The notes under the pieces: generated by a model
The model's input: only the letters and a program-made list of their open reading frames with translations
Told to the model about the DNA's origin: nothing
The model's database searches: none
Assembly (NCBI GenBank): GCA_016647705.1
Contig: CM028330.1
Span: 31,576,649 to 31,640,648, forward strand
Direction: 5' to 3'
Source of the DNA: Eucommia ulmoides
Taxonomy: Eukaryota; Streptophyta; Magnoliopsida; Garryales; Eucommiaceae
Length of the DNA stretch: 64,000 bases
Made by a program: the position numbers and the translations under genes
In this document: positions 1 through 12,851 of the stretch, in pieces
Layout: the number at the start of each line of letters is the position of its first letter
Position numbering within the stretch: the stretch's first letter is position 1

Positions 1-233
1 ACAAGATACAACCCTTAAAAAATAATGTAATTAAAGTCAATAAAAAAATTACAAAACTGATCCCCCGAAAATTCAGGACACAGCCTTCGAAAGTGTGCGA
101 CGCGTTCATTTTCACATGTCGGAGCCGTGCCGAAATATAAAATAAAAAAAAATAAAAAAATTGACACACCTCGACACGTGTTGAAGGCGTGTCGGCCACA
201 TGTCAATGTTTGACACGTGTCGGTGCTTCCTAG
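1..233 (-). mobile_element. TIR element end in MTA intron 4 (partial)
   Basis: Read on the minus strand from 233, the sequence begins CTAGGAAGCACCGACACGTG. This matches the terminus of the small element at 2699-2855 in intron 1. The stretch is rich in CGACACGTGT-type words and shows no MTA exon, so intron 4 seems to carry a second, larger member of the same TIR family that runs toward or past the left edge. The other end is not visible. The open frames here are spurious. Confidence 0.45.
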
Positions 234-716
234 TGTAAGAAGTATGGTAACCAGGGCCATTCTTAGTATGAACAGTAGTACGCAGAAGATCTTCAAATGC
301 CACATGATGCACCTCGAAAGAAAGCTCATGATGCACAAATAAAGCCCTGTAGTAAAGCTTTCGAAATGGTATTTTTGAAAGAGTAATCTAGTAAACGTAG
401 ATATGACAGGAAAAAACGTGTCTTCTTATTTTCATTTTAAAGTAAACATGTATTAAAAGCCATCAAGGGAGCCACTCCTACATACGATGCAATCTAGAAG
501 GGGATTCCCCTAAAAAGTCCACAAAAGATCCTCGGGGTGTTTCATAGCCTCATTTTTGTACGAAGTTGAAAAAGAAGATATGAACATATAAATAACACAG
601 CCAAAAGCACTACAGGTTCACAATCTTGTTCAGCAACTCAATTGATGACATAGCGATCATCTATGTTGTCATATGCTTGTATAAATGTAACATAGATTAA
701 AGGTAAGATGACCTAC
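234..716. other. MTA intron 4 sequence, nothing recognised
   Basis: This follows the exon 4 donor (GTAGGT on the minus strand at 716-711) and holds no recognisable MTA C-terminal motif, such as the LELWGY or GHWLNHSKEH blocks of homologues. A short open frame around 240-345 does not resemble the methyltransferase. Confidence 0.6.
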
Positions 717-3700
717 CATTCTCGTCCAAGTTCCATTGCACGTCCTGTGACCCAAAGAAATATCAAACCATCAGTCTGCAATGCGGGAACATTGAGATTG
801 CGCATCTCATCATCAGCCATTGTACCATAAGGAAGTTCCATATGAATGTCCCATGGTGGATCAGCCATGATAACTCCAAACTGTCCTATAATGTCCATTC
901 TAAAATTACGGATATCACAATTAATATACTGTGCTTCACCAAGCTCTACTTCTGAACAATAGTGAGCACGTTGTGGCTTCAGTGGCTTTGGTGGCGCTAA
1001 AGCTGCACCTCCCATCAACATAGGCTGCACATCTGGTGTTGAGTCAAGCTCATAATGGACATACTTGCATGTCTGCCAAAATCAAGAACCATAGACCACA
1101 TCAATGCTACAACAATTAAATTACTCCTAAGATAGAAATATAGAACAGAAGACAATTTACCTTCATATGACGACACGTGTCGAGAAAAGAGCAATCTCCC
1201 AAATTTACATCAGTATGGAGAGCAATTATTCGCCGGAAATGAACCTAAACAAACAATAAACTCATTAAAGTGCTCACTGAAAATAACTGTTACCAGCAAG
1301 GTACATTTTGATGATTGTGAAACATCCAAAACTAGATTGGCAACAGCTTCAGAAAGACTATAGTTAGTAATTAGTTATTATACTAAGAGATTTTAGCATC
1401 TATACGTGTTCAAATATTTATCTCAATACCAATTTGATTGATCAAAATACAAGTTATGTTAGATTACAATAACTAAATACTAAAAGCAAGGATGTCGAGC
1501 TAGCTCTAGCAATCACTTTAACTGACCAAAGGAACCTTGGGAACATCCGACAATTTAAGCTACGTGTGACTCAAACACTATGTGTGCATGACCGGACTAC
1601 AGATCTATTAGGGGGAGGGGAACAACCAGAGTGGACGATCGATGTCCTTCACGATGTCCAAAAAAAAAAAGAAAAGGTTGCAGCATATGATATTGATATT
1701 AAGATCATAAAATCACATTCCCACCCAAATTTTGGAAATAGTTTAGCCACTTACCTACATATGCACATCATTTAAGGTAAACTTCAACATTCATTTTTAT
1801 ATGTGGAATACTGATGTTACTCATAAGTAAAACACATATTTTAACGCTCACCCCTTCAAGTCCAAATTACTGGATCCACCACTGTTAGGAACTTATGATA
1901 CGTGGTTAATCACAGTAAATCTTGCTAGAGTCAGTGGAAATCAACACCGAACAAGATTTCAATGGTTTATAAATCATTCAAACATGGCAGAAATATGTTG
2001 AGTTTAACCTTTAGGTGACTAAGAGAGACAAATGTAACCTAGAACGTGAAACATTCTAACACATGTAATGTATCACAGTTCACCATCAACCAAAAAATAT
2101 AGTAGGCTATGGGTGTGCTTCTATCTATATGAAGCAATACGAAATTTGGTGCTAGTTGCCAAGACATCCCACCAGAAAAATTTAATTTAATTTGACAAAT
2201 AAATGATTGATGACATTAGTAATAAAAGAATAAGTATAGCAAATTAATCCTCTATTTACTCGTAAGTACTTTTACTAAAAAGATTTGGGTGGCCAAATCC
2301 AGAGTACCGTTATGAGACTACCATGTTTCATGAACGAACTACCAATTCACAATTCGCTAGGATATTAGAGTATTTTCATAAACAAAAGGGAGAATTGAAT
2401 AAGAAGGCTATCATTTTAAACATTATGAGCAAGTAAGTGACAAAAATGTGGTAAATTTGACTGACCTTCTCACAAGCAATATAGGAACCAGACTGGCGTC
2501 GGCAATCTTCTTTTGTTAAGGCAGTACAATATTCCTTTACTTGGGAACCACCTTTGCTTTTAAACTGTAGCAAGATTGAACAACAATGGAATTAATTATT
2601 GCAAGGGAAAAGGCTTGATTTCTCAAAAACAATAAGAAAAGAAGCATATCCAGGTCAAAAATAACAAAGAACTCACATCTAAAAAGAACTACCATGTGCT
2701 AGGAAGCACCGACACTTCCATGTCGTATCAATTAATTTATATGATTATACATTAATAAAATATACAATTATTATTTAACGTATCCTATTCATATCTGTAT
2801 CCTACTTCTTTGGGATCTGTTATTATCGTTGTATCTGTGTCAATGCTTCTTATAGATCATATAATACAGAGAGTGTCAAAGCATTAAGACTCGAGAGCCT
2901 TTTGTTTCTATATACGGGACTATTGAATATGTTTATTGACTGGGAAAAGGCAGACAATGAAACGATTAAATATCATTCACTTGCTAATTTGAAAAATGTG
3001 AACTTTTATGAAATCACAATAAACTGTGGTTCGGTTTTATAAACGAGGTGTTTGAATGAAAAACATAATCATACAACACACAAACAAGAGAAAAAATGAA
3101 CGTAACAGAAACCCAACCTCATAAAACACTTAAGATGGATAAAAAGAATTGTTCAATATTACATTTTGCATGACTACTTGAATTTAAAATGTTCTAATAA
3201 GATTCTACCAAATGTCAATGTTCCAAAGTTTTCCTAAATCACCTTTGCATATAAATTTGAAACACAAGCAGCAGTATCATATCACAAAATAGAATCATAA
3301 AATGGGTAGACGTGGGGTGAGCCTTAAATGCGTGTATGAGCACACTAAACCATCAAAATAGCATTACAGAGCAAGCACATTGCATTAAAAGCTCAAAATT
3401 TGATATTGGGAAGGGGGAACCTTTGCTGCCACTGCCGTTTCCTTGGCAGTAGGACGATGAATGAGATCCAAAAGCTCTTCTCCTGTTTTCGATTTCTGCA
3501 TTTCCATGAAAGACTTCTTATTCAACAAAGCCTCTAGATCCTTCATATCATCCTCGTCACTTGTAGGCTTCAAAGAGATAGCATTTGAGCCAGAAATTGG
3601 AGCATTTGGCCCCAATGGAGGTCTATACAATGGAGGAGGAACACCCATCCCTTTGGGCATCCCCATCATTCCTCTAGGACCTCCTCTCTGCCCAATCATT

Positions 3701-4674
3701 GGACCCGGCGCTCCACCTCCTGGAAACATTGGAGGCAATCCAGGTAAATGAAGGCCGCCTGGTCCCATCCACATATCCTGCATTGGCCTAGGTAATGGTC
3801 CTCCCATTCCAAAAACAACACCATTCATATCACCACCACTCGTTGCCAGTTCTTGAATTCTATTTCCCTCATTCAAATTCATATCATCCCGATTATATTG
3901 CCTACTCTCCGGCAACTCCTTAACAAGCCGAGTCCTATCAATTCCCATAACCATTACCCGAGATTTCCCACTGAACACAAACTCCTCCAACTCTACCCCA
4001 CTATTGTCCTCCGCCATTGACCTCAGGGCCATCTCAACGGCCAGTATTGCCCCGGACTCCCCTCCTAATTCCCTCAATGCTGCTTTCTCTGCTGGTGTCG
4101 CAGATTGATCATTCTCCAATTTCCTCAACACTGCTGACGAATCAATTGCTGTGAATGGAACCCGTTCCAACAAACAAACTGCCACCATAGACCGAACCAC
4201 AGACAATGGACTATTACTATCATCAATTACAAACTTTTCACCATCTGATTGGCGGGTGGACGCTTCAGGGGACGGTTTCGCCTGTTGTTGACTTCTAGCC
4301 TCAATACTTTTTGGCTCCGAGCGGCTAATTGAACGGTTTTTTAGGGGTTCTAATGGAATCGGTGTGTGCATGAGTACAGGGATGCTATTCGAGGTAGGGT
4401 TAGGGTTAGGGAGAGGTTTGGGCAGCGGAGTGTAGGGACGGCCATTGAAGGCGGACACGACCTTCAGGGAGAGATCGAGAGATGAAACAATATCCGGAAC
4501 TAGGGCTTGGAGAGATGCGATGAGCTCCAGCTGAGCGTTGTGTGCCGTTTCAACACGGGTTTCGAGCTGTTGGCGCATGCCTCTGACGGCCGCCATGTCT
4601 TCGGTGCCGTCCGATTGGGTCTCCATATCCCTCTCTCTCTTCTTCGGTGTCATTCTATCAGGCACAGTACTCAT
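717..4674 (-). CDS. MTA: mRNA N6-adenosine methyltransferase MTA (METTL3-like), 5' four exons, partial
   Basis: The product is the catalytic subunit of the nuclear m6A writer, which in plants pairs with MTB and methylates mRNA adenosines using SAM. Four exons are visible: 4674-3421 (residues 1-418), 2564-2466 (419-451), 1244-1161 (452-479) and 1072-717 (480-597 plus two bases). Each internal boundary has GT/AG and keeps frame. Exon 1 has the N-terminal helical region (LVPDIVSSLDLSLKVV), a region like plant MTA (ERVPFTAIDSSAVLRKLEND) and a Gly/Pro/Met-rich linker. Exons 2-4 carry the Cys/His zinc-finger region ending in CRHMKTCKYVHYEL. Exon 4 carries the catalytic DPPW at residues 550-553. It stops inside the Cys codon of GREC; the remaining C-terminal part, roughly 180 residues in homologues, must lie beyond the left edge. 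The start at 4674 is the first ATG; Met17 at 4626 (METQSDGTED) aligns with the Arabidopsis start as I recall it, so translation could begin there. Confidence 0.95.
2699..2855. mobile_element. Small TIR element (MITE-like) in MTA intron 1
   Basis: The element is about 157 bp. The left end CTAGGAAGCACCGACAC and the right end GTGTCAATGCTTCTTATAG are inverted copies with a few mismatches, and the interior is AT-rich with no coding. The size and terminal inverted repeats fit a non-autonomous DNA transposon; the superfamily is not assigned. The same terminus appears at 233 in intron 4. Confidence 0.5.
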
Positions 4675-5299
4675 TACTGTAATATGGCACTACGACAACA
4701 TTCATATGAAAGAAAGATGTGCAGGGAACGATTTACAGAACACAGAATCAGCACAACAGATTCCTGGGAGTTGCGGCCGGGGTTTATTGGGAGGTTTAAA
4801 CTTTAAACGCCCCAGGAATATTGAAGTCTAAGAACAACGAACCTACTTTACTGAAATTGGTACATAAATGCGGTGCTTGAAGTTTCGATTTCAACAGTTT
4901 ACACCCTAGCGTTTAGATTAGTTTCTAATTTGTACATCGAAAAATAGGAAAAAATGAAAATCGTGGGCTTCTATTTGACCAAAAAATAACTTTTTAATGA
5001 TGATCGAGAAGTTAAAAAAAAAAATATTGTCTTCCTAAATTATCCTTGTATAGCTATAAAATTTATGAGAATGGTCATTTTGGAAAAAAAATAAATAAAT
5101 TATTCTATTTATACCAAAAGAAAAAAAAGAATTGTTATTTCGGCAAAACCGTACCTTGGTAGAAACAAGGTTATTCTCAATAATTTTCTCACCAACTTAC
5201 TCTCACTCTCTTTCTCTTCTTGTCTCTCTCTTCACTCTCATTTCTATAATCCTCTAATTTTTCGTTCAACTTATTTCCCACCTTATTATCTATCACTCG
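4675..5299. other. MTA upstream region, AT-rich, promoter side
   Basis: This is the 5' flank of MTA. It contains A-rich tracts and a CT-rich stretch (5195-5245). No TATA box or transcription start can be placed confidently. The plus-strand open frames at 4507-4831 are shadows of MTA exon 1. Confidence 0.4.
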
Positions 5300-6240
5300 C
5301 TCACTTCTAATGGTAGTTATGGACTGAATATGTTCATTGGCACCACTAGGTCGGTCATGCAATGTCCCTTAGGATTGCTCACAGGTTTACTATGAAGTTT
5401 CCTTTCATCCTAAGACTCAATGTATTAGTTAGTTGACCCACTTGAGTCTCTAACTTTGCTATCACTTGGGATTGAGAATGAAGCATGTGTTGTTGAGAAT
5501 TGATATTAAAGGCTATCTAATGCAGATAACACTTTCTCATCAAATTGTGGGCTCCTAATCTGTTGAGAGTATTGATTGGATTGGTGAGATTGCAAGTACC
5601 CCGAGAATGATTTTGAAAATTTTGTCTTGGGGGGTTGATTAATAGGTGGACCTTGATTTGATTATTGCCACAAAAAATTAGGATAATTTTGTCACCCAGG
5701 GTTCTAGGTATTTGAATAATGATTGTTCTCATTTCTCGGTGTTGATTAAACAACATTAACTTGCTCTTGAATATATTCAGGATATTGATAAGTAAGGTGA
5801 CAACCAACTATCGCATGAGACACACTTTATCAAAACGCACATGGTTCAAGGGTTTGAGATTGAGCAAATGTGGATTGACTAGCACTCTCCTAAGACTTTT
5901 GAGAGATATACTACCAATTCATTTTGGTTTATTTTTGTTTATCACAACTCTTTGGGTGGTAGCTGGTGGAATTATATTTTCTCGATCTCTTCTTCCTAAT
6001 GCATCATGTTGTAGTGAATTTTCAGGTTTTCGAATAATTCTCATGCCTCGTTTTTTGATTTCATTAAGAATGTTCCACCACATGAAGCATCCACCATTTG
6101 GCAGTTACTCCCATGTAGTCCTTCATAAAAGCTTTACACTAATTATCATCTCGGGACTTGATGATGAGGACTATGGTGAAGTAATTCTTTTAACCTTTTA
6201 CAACTCTCGTGGAATTGTTTACGCGGAGATTGGATGAATG
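5300..6240 (-). mobile_element. Ty3/gypsy gag fossil
   Basis: On the minus strand the stretch reads, in order, a gag-core segment (FKELLHHSPHHQ, VDASCGGTF), a linker and an IAKLETQVGQL-type coiled-coil segment. These are usual in the gag of plant gypsy elements with large polyproteins. No LTRs, PBS or pol domains were found next to it, so it is an isolated old fragment with many breaks. The plus-strand 158-residue frame across it (5761-6237) is its antisense shadow. Confidence 0.7.
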
Positions 6241-8514
6241 TAATGAGGGCTTTTCTAATCTTATTTATTTTTCCTATAGAATAATATTTCCTAAGAAATT
6301 ATTTTTGCATGTCAACTCGGGTGCTAATATAAGCGCGCGCGCGCGGTTGGGGGGGGGGGGAAATATTGCATCCAATGTTTAGTTTTATCTTTAAGAGAAA
6401 AAGAGAATAATCGTAACCTAACTGCATCGTCAGACAAATTGGATATTCTGAAGGTTGTACAGATTTCCAAAAATTTATCCAAATGTTTATTAAAAAAATT
6501 ATTATTTATTCCATAAGAGATATGTAAGTAGAAGGAATATCGATGATTTTATTTCAAAGTTGTGTTCACCCGCTATTGTTGGTAAACAGATACATAAAAG
6601 AGATATGTAAGTAGAAGGAATGTAGTACTCCTTGAATTTTGGTGCTTCTCCTATATTTATCTCTCCGATAATTGGTTATAGTATAGGATTTTTAGATTTG
6701 GATCTCACTTTCCTAGGAATGTCATCCAAGATCAAGTCTAAGACTATATTCCTACAATTACATGATCGCCTACCATTCATGCAAAAGTTTTCCCAATTTT
6801 AAATACTAGACCGATCTAATCAAGTTTTAAAGAAATAATACACAAGAAAGCTAGAAAAGGAAGAAAACAAAAAGTACAAATTAGAAAGTACAACCTGGTT
6901 TCCGAAAGTAGTAGTGGTAATTAAGTTTAAGAACCTGGTTATAAGATTCCAATCTGTAGAGATAAAGTATTCACACGGTAAAAGTGAGAAAAAAATAAAA
7001 TAAAATATGAATTTACACAAATCGATGAAAATAAGCAAAAAATAATAATTAACGTTGTCGAGGATCGACAATAACACCAAAATTTGATAGCTCAAATATA
7101 AACCCAAAATTTAAGCGCAAAATATCGTAATATAGTATGCTTAAGTGCATGTGTCAAACTACAGAGATTAGATTGTAATTGTTAATTTTGTGTCTTTTTT
7201 TTCATAAGCGAAATAATCAATAATTGGTTTGGTTTTGAATTTTAAGAATCAAATTGCAGAAAATTATTTAATTGAGATAAAATATATAAAAATGACTAGG
7301 GTTAAAGACATGCATAAATTCATCGATTGATCCCGTAAATTTCATTCTTATTTCTTTTGGTTCAATGTGTAATTAGGTAATATTAACTACAAGACAACAT
7401 TACTATTAAAGACAAATCGGCTACATATATGGGAAAAACCATCTTCATAGTTAAATTCCTACGTTAATCGTTTAGCATAATTTATCCAATTAAGTCGTAT
7501 CAATATTATAAAAACTAATTGTAAAATTGTTAAATCTAAACCACTGATATTAAATCTAACATTACAAATATGAATAAATTCAGATTTAAACATCGACAAC
7601 AATATTTAAAACATAAATTCAAATCTAAATTTCTACAAAAATATTTAGAACATAAATTCATCAAAATAAATATTTAAACGGACATAATTGTTTTACAATC
7701 TTACACATATAAGAACAAAAGATAATTGAATAATAACAAAATTTACATAGATAAATTGGAGACAGTATACAGCCCTAACTCGATTGGCGTACTTAGCCGC
7801 TTAATGAGTTGCAAAATACTACTATTTTTTGTTCTCTGCCTTCTTGCTTCAATATTCAATGGTATTGTAGTGTGTAGAAGATACATAAAAAATGAGGAAG
7901 AAGATCCTGCAAAAATGAAAACATGAAAAATATATAATGAAAAATTTTCCACCTTGGATCTACCGTAATTCCCACAATTGCCAATCCCCTTCAATTGCTT
8001 TTCTTAATGGCCTTTCATAGCCTTAATTAATCAGATGCAACGGTTCTTTTTGGGAGAGGACCTGTTACAGTACAGACCTAGCCATAAAGGTTGGTCTACT
8101 GCCTCATAACGCACATGTCTGGGCTTGCGACTTGGGCTAGAGATGAATGGGCCTCTAGCCTAAGCATGATCCGCAACCCAGGCTGCTGCCTAGGCTTGAT
8201 CCACACGCAAATGTGTGCACTTGGTGTCGTGGGTTGGATCATGGGTCATAGGTTGTAATGTTTTTCTTCCATTTTTTTTTTTTATCATTTTCGGTTATGT
8301 TCTTTGTTCTTTTTTCGGTAATTCTGTATTCTCTAACTTGTACCAGCAAAATTAATAAATCGTATTGTTACTAATTAAAAATAGATGAAAAAATAATAAA
8401 ATTTTAATCTAAATGTGGAATTTCGGTATAAAATTTAGAACGATCAGAACTCTAGGTCAATTTTTGATCGGCGCCTCTGATTTTCAACGGAATCCGTTCT
8501 AAAATCCAGATCGA
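6241..8514. other. AT-rich intergenic sequence
   Basis: No gene is recognised. It contains a short (GC)n run at 6333-6345 followed by a G run to 6360, and many AT-rich tracts. The small frames at 7726-7994 overlap on both strands and resemble nothing I know. Confidence 0.5.
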
Positions 8515-10201
8515 TGGTAGCGATTTTATTCGTCGTTACAATACCGCAAGTGTACGGGTCAAGTTTTAATAGTATGGGAAGAGTAAGGGTTGTCGTATCC
8601 ACAGGAATTGGTTTAAATTGTTGTTAAGTATTCCAATTATTGTAACTTAACTTTATTTAGGTGAACAAATTTTTGGGTTTTTATAAAAATAAACTAAAAT
8701 AAATATAAATACAAAAATAAAATAAAATATGGATTATCTATACACAAATGTTTTAGGGACTTGATTTCATCTCGTTATTCCCATGTTATCCTATTAAGTA
8801 ATTATTAACTAATTTCGTTCATTCAATAATCAAGGTTCCCGTGCAATTGCTGTCTCACTACCTCTCCCAACCGTCAAGTAAGAGAATATGTAAACACTTT
8901 AGTACTGATATCCCTATCGAGTATTTAAGTGAAAACATTTGTTAAACCCGACCTTATAGATTACGCAAGCTCTAAATATCTCCCGATCTATTAAAACTTA
9001 TGTTGTGTAAGTTTGAATCCGAGATTACCTCTCTCGAGTGTCAAATCCCAAGTTCTCAATTCAACCAAAATACCATATGTCAGCATAAATTGAAAGCATT
9101 AAGAAAGCAAACACAATTGCATAGAAAACCTAATTGGTAAATTTAGAACTTGATCACCCCTCGATTTCACAAAATCCTAAATTCTCAACTAGATTACTTA
9201 GGTGTTGATTTTCTCCCAGATTCACAACAACCTAAATTATGCACTTCCAATTTCAGTTACGAATTCAACCTCTTCTGAGTATAAAATTTGTAACCTAAAC
9301 TCATCTAATTCATTGGCCACATGAATAAAATACATTAAACCTAAGAGATGCATAAAATAGAATTAAATCTAATAATTAACAAAATAATCTAACACAGTTC
9401 GAAGGAGACTACATCAAGCCCTAAATCTAGATTATAAATATCACATAGATAGATCCATAACCAATCTTTTCAATAAATTCATAAATGTAAACATGTTCAA
9501 TAAAATATTACAAATACGAAATTAAATCAAGATTAGGAAGAGAGAAGGGAATGGAAAATACTTATTGTGACTTTGAGCTTCAAATTTTCAATCCCAAGTG
9601 CCACCAATAGTATTTTTTTCTTCAATCTCGCATCAAAACACCACCATCCGGTGTTTTCTCGCCCAAAATTGCTGGTTGTCTCTCCAAAAATTGCCTCATC
9701 TTCTTCTTTTTTCGTCCCCCCTTGGTTTGAGGCAAAATAGGGTATTTAAAGGGGTCAAAAATTAGGATTTTCAAGTAAAAATATGACACAACCCTATGGG
9801 AACGCGCTGCGGCGTGCGTTTTAGCAAGCTGTAGCGCACTAAGGGTAGAAATACTTACACGAGTGTGCTGCAGCGCGCGTTGGACAACGCCTACACCATG
9901 TTCATATTTTGACCATATCTTTCTCGACCAAACTCCAATTGATGTAATTCAAAAGGCTATGAAAAAATAAGACACAGATCTACAACTTCTATGGTTTGAT
10001 TTTTTCTAAAATGCTATTAAATCATGGCCAAAATGGGTCTTGATATTATTGTACCTATACACATTTTACATTGTTTCTCCTATTTATTTGTAATCCTACA
10101 AAACACAACAAAAACACATTAAACTAACAAAAATGCTTGAAAACACACAAATATTTGAACCTAAAAGTATTTAATTTGTTGGTAAATAAACTACTCATCA
10201 A
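8515..10201 (-). mobile_element. Solo LTR, Athila-like gypsy family (family 2)
   Basis: The 1,687 bp unit runs from TGGTAGCGATTTTATTCGTC to ...CTACTCATCA and is flanked by identical 5-bp duplications ATCGA (8510-8514 and 10202-10206). The plus-strand start contains CGCAAGTGTACGGGTCAAG and GTCGTATCCACAGG, as in the related LTRs at 49354 and 59759, and this fixes the orientation as minus. A TATA-like TATTTAAAG lies at 9743-9751, with GC-rich palindromes (9801-9880) upstream of it in LTR orientation. No internal region is present, so it is a solo LTR left by LTR-LTR recombination. Confidence 0.85.
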
Positions 10202-10206
10202 TCGAT

Positions 10207-10778
10207 GACGCCAATTTTTGACGATTTTATACAAAATCCGTGCCTAAAATCAACGAATTCAAACGATTTCAAACAAATCCGTTCCTAAGATCACAATTTG
10301 TAATAATAACAATGGTGAGCATGAGGTTAGAGAAGAAGAAGAATATTGAAAGATCCTACACAATCTAAAAGACTAATGCAATCAAGAGATTTGGCACAGA
10401 AAATAAAGGAGAAAGATGATGATCAAGAAGACAAAAAAGAGATTGCACAAGAAGTTTAGTGAACTTACATGATTCATTATGTTCAAAATGTTAAGTGGAT
10501 TATCATATAAATGCATTGTTGATATAGTTTAGAACAAAGATGAGAAAATATTGATTTGTATGTTTAATCATGTGAATAATATCTAGTGGATATTATCTGA
10601 ATGTCTATTATCTGAAAAATATGTGATTTGTGTTGTACACATCTTTGCAAAGTTGAAATAACAAAAGTTAAGTGAATATCATCTAATTTCCTTAATTTAT
10701 GAGAACAGAAATAGAGGAACACATTTGGTTGCAACATTTGTTTTTTTTTTCTTCTTAAAATGTGTGACAATAATGTAT
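10207..10778. other. Intergenic sequence between two solo LTRs
   Basis: An A-rich stretch with no recognised gene. Words such as AATCCGT and AACGATT recur on both sides of the solo LTR (8440-8514 and 10207-10290), suggesting that the LTR landed in an older repeat. Confidence 0.35.
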
Positions 10779-10783
10779 GTATG

Positions 10784-12813
10784 TGTTTTCCTAAGATTTT
10801 GATGAATAATTAAGTATTGATGTTTTGGTGGAACTAATGTTTTAATTGAGTATTTCAATGATTTAAAATTCCAAGTGATGAAGACGTCAAATTAAATGGA
10901 TACTAAATGATGAAGTTGAAGATATTAAAAATATTGAAGAATTAAGAGTTTGAAGCAATTAGGAAAAATAACCCAAGTGAATCTTAACTCTTAATATCTC
11001 ATTTAGGAACACACACATAGCACAAAATGTATTTTATCTTTTATGTGTGTTTTAATTAAGTTAAATTATTTGCTCCTATGTGAAATAAGAAGAAATAATT
11101 TTGAATGACCAAAATGAAATATAATAATATTAATAGAGCTAATTAAGAGAAGAAAATGGTTAAAGGGGCAAAATCGTAAAAGAAAATGAGTTAAAAACGT
11201 ATTCAGAGAAGAAATCCAGTGACAGCAGTCGATTGGTAAGTCGACCGGTAAAAGAAGGAAGAACTCTCTGAATCTACAAGTCAATTGGGCGGTCGACCTA
11301 TGCACGCAGCAGCGGTAGCTTGGCTACAACCTGAATTGGGTAGTTGACTGGGCAGTCGACCGAATGCACTGTTTTAGGATACTGTTTGATCCGAGATTAT
11401 ATCCAAAAGTAGCCATTTTTGTTATGATTTGAGAGAGATTTAGGGGATATTGTCTATATTTAAGATATGGTTTATATACTAATTAAATCCTATTAATATG
11501 GTTCATTAAATATCAATGTTTCTCAATTTAGTACTTCAAATAGATTATATACTTATTAATTAAAATTGAGAAATACTTTGGGGATTTAATTGAGAGATTT
11601 GAAAGATATTTTGAAGTGGAATTGAATCAAAATGAAGTCTTTATAATATAAGGGGTCTATAAGAGCTTTTAATTGTCATGACTCATGTAAACTAGCCGTT
11701 AGAAGGCTGATTACATATTCCTTTAAATGGACCTGCGAAATTTTATTTATGACTATTCATTCATTGAGAGAGCTAAAGAGTTTATATCATTTGTGAGCTT
11801 TTATAAGAGTTATCATTCTACGATATTGTGAACTTTTCTAAGAGTGATTTTGAGAATCAATTGCGATAAATTTTTGCTGATACCGAATTTGAAGCTACAT
11901 TATTCTAATCATTATTTCAGTAGATTCCGGATGAGATATTTCTATATTGTTTTATTATTTATTTTTTATTCTATATTTGAAAATTGATCTTAGAAATTGT
12001 TTCTGATTTTTGAAGAAAATATTTTTTACAAACAATTTCTTGACTCTGATTACGTGCTCCAATTTGCTACCCATGTCTTGTTGAAATCAGATTTTTGTCT
12101 CTCACGTATTTCTATGACTAGTTGAGATATTAATTGAGTTATTGTTTATCTGAGATGGTAGAAGCTCCGAGTGAGATTCTCTTCTTATCAATTTTTGTAT
12201 TGGTGAGTTGTGACGGATTTAATACTGTTGGGGGTATTTAATCAGGAGTAGTTGGATTTCAGTCTCTTCTTGTAAAGAGATTGAGGTAGTGATTCTTTCT
12301 GAATAAGAATTGCGTTGTGAGTGATTTGTAAAGGTTCCATTCTTACCTGTGAAAATGATAGTTAGAGTGTTTTGAGAGGTTTTGATTCTTGTGCCTTAGT
12401 GTTAAAATGAATTAGGTTATTTTTTAGCTGTAAAAAGTAGAGGTTCTTTCTTAACTTGAGAAAATGATATTGTAAAAGTTAATTTTAAGCCTATAAAAGA
12501 ATTGGTATGTAGGTTTGGTTCCTACCTTTAAAGAAATCTTGGTTTTAGTGGGTGCGACATCCGTGGAGCTCGGGGGACTGGATTAGCCAAGAGTAGCTTG
12601 GTGAACCAGTATAAATCTTTTGTGTGCTGCATTACTACTTTCTTATTTTTTCTGTTTAGGTGTGCACATAGATTGGTCATATTATTCCACTGTATTATAA
12701 AGATAATAATTAATTTAGGTTTAAAATTAATTATTTGATTTATTCAAGTTTTATTCTGATAAATTTTTAATTACCCAATTCACCCCCTTCTTGGGTATTC
12801 CACTGGGCTAACA
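10784..12813 (+). mobile_element. Solo LTR, copia-like (family 3, copy A)
   Basis: The 2,030 bp unit runs from TGTTTTCCTAAGATTTTGAT to ...CACTGGGCTAACA and is flanked by GTATG on both sides (10779-10783 and 12814-12818). It is homologous in reverse orientation to 21036-23088 and 31541-33676. The end CAATTCACCCCC...TGGGTATTCCACTGGGC is of a type I associate with the 3' end of plant copia LTRs, hence the plus orientation; superfamily and orientation are inferred. No internal region is present. A group of GTCGAC palindromes lies at 11225-11365. Confidence 0.8.
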
Positions 12814-12851
12814 GTATGTATGTATGTGTGTGTGTGTATATATATATATTC
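12814..12851. repeat. (TATG)n/(GT)n/(TA)n microsatellite
   Basis: Short tandem GTAT, GT and TA units directly follow the solo LTR and include its right TSD. The low complexity slightly weakens the TSD as evidence. Confidence 0.8.

Noticed and set aside
15-338. Minus-strand open frames at the left edge as further MTA exons
   Set aside because: None contains the motifs that must follow GREC in MTA, and the stretch carries a transposon terminus.
5761-6237. 158-residue plus-strand frame
   Set aside because: It is the antisense of the gypsy gag fossil, which has recognisable motifs on the minus strand.
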